The notes under the pieces: model-generated | Told to the model about the DNA's origin: nothing | Seen by the model: only the letters and a program-made list of their open reading frames with translations | Database searches by the model: none | DNA from: Panorpa germanica | Taxonomy: Eukaryota; Arthropoda; Insecta; Mecoptera; Panorpidae | Reading direction: 5' to 3' | DNA: 64,000 nucleotides | Assembly (NCBI GenBank): GCA_963678705.1 | Contig: OY783204.1 | Span: 21,400,759-21,464,758 of the forward strand | Translations under genes and position numbers: made by a program | In this document: piece after piece, positions 59,166 through 64,000 of the stretch | Layout of the letters: each line of letters opens with the position of its first letter | Position numbering within the stretch: the first letter of the stretch is position 1

Positions 59166-60733
59166 TCCTCGCACCGAATGTTTATCATCCCTGATTTAAC
59201 ATACCTCTCGCAAATAACATACAGGTATCATACACGGAACTATAACAGTATGTTGTATAGCTATAACTATGTGCTTACAGAGAGGAAATGAAAAAAAAAA
59301 ACGAAGAAAAAAAATAAATAAAAACATAACGAAAATAAAAAAATAAACATCGTTATATGGATTTTGTGCACTGGCAACACCATAAACTCCGTAAGGATTG
59401 TTAGCAGATAGTAAAGTCCAGGGATGAGGAAGGGGAGGGGGTGATACCGGTAGGATGTGGTTGAGGTTCATTTACGGATCTGTTTTGTTTCTGTTTTAAC
59501 GAAATCTTTTGTTACTTACACGTCTATGCAGTTTTATTATGAAATATTTATTTTGAATTGTGAGATTGTGATACTTGTATCTCACACATCTTATGTGTTA
59601 AAGAGAGTTGAACGATTTTTATTATCACAATAGGATATTCTTCATCTTCACAAAGAATGGCAAAGTACTTTTAAAGAAAAAGTATAAAACTGATTTATAA
59701 TTTAGTTTTTTTTTTATGTATGTTAGAAAAATAGTTTTCTGTTTTGAGATGTCATGAGTAGAAAATATGATGCTTTCCTTGTAGGATACAACTTGTATTT
59801 GACAGATAAATATTTGGAAATGATGATTAGTAATCAATCACTTAAAAGTTTTAGTATTATCACTATCCTTGTAAATGTATGCATGTATTATTTAGTAGGT
59901 AATACTTCCAGATAGTATTAAAAGGATATGAGCAAACATTAAACATGAACTAGAAAATCCAAGGTTTAATGTGAGGCAGACTAAAGTTATTACATAGCTT
60001 TTGGATTTATTTGGTTAATTATAATTGTTTAGGATAAGAGTTTTATGTAATCTGGATTAAGCGATTAATTTTAAGTGAAAATAATTTCTAATTTTGTATT
60101 AAGACGAGTTATTGTAGCAATAGAATTGGTAATTTAAAGTTTCTTAACTCTACATATATGTTATGGTTCAACTTATTTATCAAATTAGACCTACCGCACA
60201 ATTATATTTGTTTTACGAAAATTACCATAACAAATTGACTTATCTGTTTCTAGTTTCTGTATCTATTTTCCATTTTCGTTAAGAAAACTAACCTACATAA
60301 CTATAACTTCAGATCGTCTATATGTAAAACTATAAAATTACCTGAAGCAGAAGTACTTATGGGTACTTGTATTTTGTTAATGAAGAGATCTTTAAAAATA
60401 TTAGCCCTAGAAAGAAAATGCAGAAGCTTAACGAACGGTATTAATGGAAAAGAAAGTACAAGAGCTTTATAAACTGCCTTAAGACATGTACTAACTACAT
60501 TTGCAGATTCCTCAGTACTGATGCTTCTTACTTCTAAAATCTGAGAACCGAGATGTTGTATTTTTTTATTTTTTGCATCTTTCTAATTATTATATTAACA
60601 AGAAAAGCTTCATTTAATTAGTGTTGAGAATACAAAACATCTTAAGTAGGTGCTTTCTCCTAATTTAATAATAGTGTTGTGTTTTTATTGTAGTTTTAGT
60701 ACTAATAGTCTAGCTATTATTAATACTAATAAG
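59166..60733. other. Non-coding, with repeat D4 copy 2
   Basis: 59885-60110 shares spaced blocks with 20140-20295. The rest is AT-rich with no supported gene. Confidence 0.45.
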
Positions 60734-61140
60734 CAGGAGCGGATCTTTGCGAGGCCCCGGGCGGCAGATCTTTGCGAAGCACCGGGATGGCACATCTTTG
60801 CAAGGCTCTTGTTCTTTGCTTAATTTATATAAATTGAAAGTAAGTATTTTTGATGATGATAGACGAGAAATGCAAAATTTATATATATTATAATGTAGAG
60901 TTTTAAAATTTTATATTGGAAGATTTATAAAAGTTATCAAGCACAAGGACGACAAATATTAATAATGATAAACTAAGGCACATGAAATTCTTAAAAGATA
61001 TACGCAGTGATTCAAGTGGGGTTTCTAAAGCGCGAGGCGCGAGATTCAAATAGATATTTTTATCTATTAATTATATTTTTCTGCCTGGGTTGTTCCGTAA
61101 GTGCGGTTTCCCTGCTTGCCACCCCCTAAGGGCGCCTCTG
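60734..61140. mobile_element. hAT-type non-autonomous element
   Basis: Ends CAGGAGCGGATC and, inverted at the right, CAGAGGCGCCC. Flanked by CTAATAAG (60726-60733) and TTAATAAG (61141-61148), an 8-bp duplication with one mismatch. A GATCTTTGCGA.GC motif is repeated three times inside the left end. 407 bp, no transposase. Confidence 0.78.
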
Positions 61141-61148
61141 TTAATAAG

Positions 61149-62096
61149 TATTAGAAGATACAGGTAATATATGTGTAAAGAAATTATATTTCTTTAGTTG
61201 GCAAAAAGCTCGTTTGTCGGAAAAACAGTGAACGATTAGTTAAAATATATATTCATGAACGCCACAGATATCGCTGTAGGAATAACGGCCAATACAGATT
61301 ATTATTTGGAGTCGTCAGAACTTACGTAGGAACTTAGGTTATAATAAAATTAGATAAAAAGGAATTAACAAATTATGGTAAATAATGAACTTTAAATGTC
61401 GTTTCTTTAAATTTCAGAAGCAACACATGACTTTGTTTAAAATTTACAATTCCTAATAAAACTACACATTAACTTTAACTAAGCTCTCTAACTTATATTT
61501 AATAATTTCTAATACTTGTAAGATTAGTAATGGACAATATGAACCTTATGACAGATATATATAAGACGTCAACAAATTTTTCAGCTTGAAGCTTAATCTA
61601 ACCTTAGCACTAATTTTCTTATTTACAAGATTAATTTATTAACAATAATTCGATATTCTATTATATTAATCTATCAAACACAGCAGTATTTTTTGCATGT
61701 TATATATTTTCCATTTTATTAATAATTTAATAAAATTTACGACTATGTTAATAATATTATTTAGTTTATTTTGATACAAAGAACGTTTTTAATAAAGATA
61801 GATAAGAAAATCTGTGCTTTCTTAATAAAATGAGCTTTTACGTATACATGTAGTCTTAAGTACATTATTCTCTCAGTTATTTTGCTTTAAGCTTACACAA
61901 CTTTGTTTATTCCTATAAGTAGAAGCAAATAGAATTAATGGAGTAAATTTATGAAATTACTACAGTAGACTGTTCATTACGCTAGGTACCTAGGTAATGT
62001 GTATATTCTCATTATATTAATATTATTATAATCATTAATAAAGTTATTATTTTTTATAATTTAGATATTCTTCATTATAATTCTTTAATAGAACAC
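61149..62096. other. Non-coding; nothing recognised
   Basis: Very AT-rich; no supported feature. Confidence 0.45.
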
Positions 62097-62349
62097 CACA
62101 TTAAGCAATTTGGTAAAGTGTACTCTTTTGTGAAGTTTCCAACACTATTCCACTTTAATTAAAGTTGGCATCAACTTTATATTCATTTGTATTCCGACAG
62201 TTGGAGTGTTTTTGCCATTTGTAGCCGATCAAATAGACATTTCATATGAACGACTGTGAGAAACTGAAGTGTAAATGAATTCTTTTATGATAAGAAAATC
62301 ATACACATATTCAATATGATGGCAAAGTGACTCCAAAATGTTTACTGGG
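62097..62349 (+). mobile_element. MITE family M1, copy e
   Basis: Interior and right end (GTGACTCCAAAATGTTTACT) are well preserved; the left end reads ACATTAAGCAATTTGGTAAA, decayed from CCCAGTAAACAATTTGG. It ends 41 bp left of the L1 copy D left TSD. Confidence 0.8.
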
Positions 62350-62406
62350 AGCTTATCTTAATTTATGTCGGTTTTAAACAGTAAATGCTGAAAAACACTA
62401 TCGCAC

Positions 62407-62906
62407 ATGAAAGTTTTAATATAATCAAAACATTAAACTTCAATTTGAGAAACACAGATTTCATTCACAAAAGTCAGTTAAAAGGAAGAGATTATTATAT
62501 GTTACATCCAAATTTAAGTAAGAAGAGATGGTTTAGAAATGAGTCCCGCAAAATTATATCAACTATACTCAGAATCAAAAGTAATCATTGTAAAACTCCA
62601 GCTCACCTGTACAAAAATTAATATTAAATCAGATGTCAATGTGGTGAAGAAGGAACTTTGGATTATATTATATTTGAATGCATAAATTATAGTTTAGAAA
62701 GATCAAAATTGAATAGTGATATATTAGATGTGATTAAAACTTTTCCTGTTAATACTAAATTTTTGTTAAGTGATTCAAAATTAATTAGTGAATTATTGAA
62801 ATATTTAGAAATGTGTAAAATTGAATTATAAATTATAAAAAATGTTTGATGGTGGCTATGACGAAAGAAAGTCAAGGCAAATAAGTAAATAAAAATTAAA
62901 AAAAAT
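62407..62906 (+). mobile_element. LINE family L1 3' end, copy D, with 16-bp TSD
   Basis: Perfect direct repeats AAAAACACTATCGCAC at 62391-62406 and 62907-62922 delimit the insertion. It encodes LNFNLRNTDFIHKSQLKGRD, RWFRNES, RIKSNHCKTPAHLYK, then an extra A causes a frameshift and stop. A 7-bp deletion follows just before the knuckle codons, after which the original frame resumes. The tail GATGGTGGCTATGACGAA, then AGTCAAGGCAAATAAG, and an A-rich end complete it. Best-preserved copy of its family here. Confidence 0.92.
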
Positions 62907-62922
62907 AAAAACACTATCGCAC

Positions 62923-63435
62923 TACCATAAGTCCACTGTCATATATCTGGCTTAATTAGATAGTGTGGCAGCATTCCCGTGACAGTATATAAGACTGTTC
63001 CGTGCAAACAGAACTCTGACAGTGCGGCTTATATTTTCTAGACAAAACCATCACACTATTCAAAAAAAATATTGAACGTATAAAACTATTACGTCCAATA
63101 TTATTAGGAATCGTAAATTAAAATTTTACCTTTATGTTACTTTACAATTTACATAATTATATACTTTTACTATTTGATTTAAAATATATTTTGAGACTAA
63201 TACTCTGAAATTGAATTCAATTTCATTCACTTTAGTAGCAAAACGTTCCCAGAACAGTAATGCTTGAAACGTGTACGAAATTAAAGATCCATTCTCTACT
63301 GACATTATTTTATTTCGCTTGCAGTAAAAATAACAGTATACTATCATTTTATTATATTACCTTACTCTACTTTTAGTTATATATTGCCTTTAGTTAAAAA
63401 ATACATTTATTTTTTCACTTCATTTTATATTACAG
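62923..63435. other. Non-coding; nothing recognised
   Basis: AT-rich, ending in a pyrimidine-rich tract before 63436. Confidence 0.4.
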
Positions 63436-63582
63436 CAACAACCTAAAGTCGGAGACGAAATTAAAAAGTATAGAGACCGACTGGATGACCATCCAAACAC
63501 CCTTCCGGTAAACCTGATGAAATTAAGAAGAGAGCGTGGACTAAATAAAACTAGTAAGACATTTAGTCGACGACTAAAATAA
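63436..63582 (+). pseudogene. Jockey-type LINE C-terminus, or an exon derived from one
   Basis: The frame QQPKVGDEIKKYRDRLDDHP then NTLPVNLMKLRRERG, ending SRRLK and a stop at 63580-63582, fits the C-terminal pattern of Jockey-clade ORF2 (..EI..Y..RL..HPN.LAVNL). It begins immediately after a good splice acceptor, a pyrimidine-rich tract ending TTACAG at 63430-63435. So it is either a plain LINE remnant or a piece recruited as a terminal exon. No LINE 3' tail or TSD is visible. Confidence 0.5.
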
Positions 63583-63596
63583 TCTAAGAAAATCTA

Positions 63597-63836
63597 GTAA
63601 TCACTTTGCCATCATATTGAAAATGCGATTTTTTGTCATAAAAGAGTTCATTTACGTTTCAGTTTCTCACAGTCGTTCATATGAAATGTCTATTTTATCG
63701 GCTGCAAATGGTAAAACCACTCCATCTGTCGGAATACAAATGAAGATAAAGTTGATGCTAATTGATGATGATTATTGAAGTGCAATAGTGATAGAAACGT
63801 CACAAAACAGGACACTTCACCAAATTGTTTACTGGG
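63597..63836 (-). mobile_element. MITE family M1, copy f
   Basis: Left end decayed (CTAGTAATCACTTTGCCATC), right end intact (CACCAAATTGTTTACTGGG). It begins 14 bp after the stop codon of the LINE-like frame. Confidence 0.82.
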
Positions 63837-63850
63837 TACTATGTAATGCG

Positions 63851-63940
63851 GTTGTGAACCCATTTTTTAATGTTCGTCATTTTAATTTTTCAGTTTAGTT
63901 GCTTCTATTAGCTCTGCGTATGACGTCAGAGAAGATATAC
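63851..63940 (+). mobile_element. TIR element family N1, partial copy 6
   Basis: AATGCGGTTGTGAACCCATTTTT matches the left end of copies 1, 3 and 4 with small changes; the similarity fades by about 63940. The window ends soon after. Confidence 0.5.
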
Positions 63941-64000
63941 TCGTAAGTAATCGAGTTTATTTTTCTCTTTTCACAAGAATCATAATATAAAACTTTATGG

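Noticed and set aside
58835-59188. Three overlapping minus-strand frames rich in Leu, Ser and Phe
   Set aside because: They are complements of a purine-rich plus-strand tract interpreted as a LINE 3' region; no signal peptide or domain pattern holds up.
1-64000. CRISPR arrays, bacterial operons, integrated virus
   Set aside because: No regularly spaced repeats with unique spacers, no bacterial-type gene clusters, and no recognisable viral protein; the retroelement proteins are non-LTR type.

Overview
The window looks like part of an AT-rich insect chromosome. It has spliceosomal exons, an animal-specific Dpr-family immunoglobulin exon, and a mixture of mariner, hAT, P-like, TTAA-target and Helitron DNA transposons with 5'-truncated non-LTR retrotransposons. 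The order of insect cannot be fixed from the sequence alone. There is no sign of prokaryotic organisation: no operons, no ribosome binding sites and no long open frames.

The only well-supported host coding sequence is one 169-bp exon on the minus strand (8076-8244). It encodes the C-terminal half of the second Ig domain of a Dpr (defective proboscis extension response) cell-surface protein. It has a canonical acceptor and donor and its intron phases are consistent. The rest of the window reads as long intron or intergenic DNA. I found no second Dpr exon, which fits the large introns known for this family.

Layout. 1-8 kb: low-complexity DNA, two inverted ~610-bp copies of a TIR element (1212-1823, 5378-5984), a CCCAGTAAACA-type MITE and a Jockey-type LINE relic. 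8-9.5 kb: the Dpr exon and a truncated LINE with target-site duplication (TSD). 10-18.3 kb: a TTAA-flanked 815-bp element, a short AGGGGCC MITE, a third copy of the ~610-bp family and a 260-bp internally deleted LINE with TSD. 20-23 kb: a LINE tail and an 826-bp foldback with ~350-bp arms. 26-29 kb: two copies of a palindromic MITE, a tRNA-derived SINE split by another foldback, and a Helitron. 30-33.5 kb: LINE ends and a 1.2-kb element with perfect 18-bp terminal inverted repeats holding a two-exon THAP-domain gene. 35-45.5 kb: a mariner deletion derivative, a LINE RNase H fragment with TSD, a 139-bp hAT MITE with perfect 8-bp TSD, more MITEs, and a mariner relic beside a LINE. 46-64 kb: a 35-bp LINE stub between 13-bp TSDs, a TIR element with a Cys-rich frame, further hAT, mariner and LINE copies, and two more MITE copies at the right edge.

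The elements do not form a pathway. They record repeated insertion into one neuronal cell-surface gene region: several LINE lineages represented only by their 3' ends, and DNA transposons represented almost only by non-autonomous derivatives. The most unusual items are the compact THAP element, the SINE split between its promoter boxes, the two mariner derivatives sharing one deletion junction, and the large foldback.
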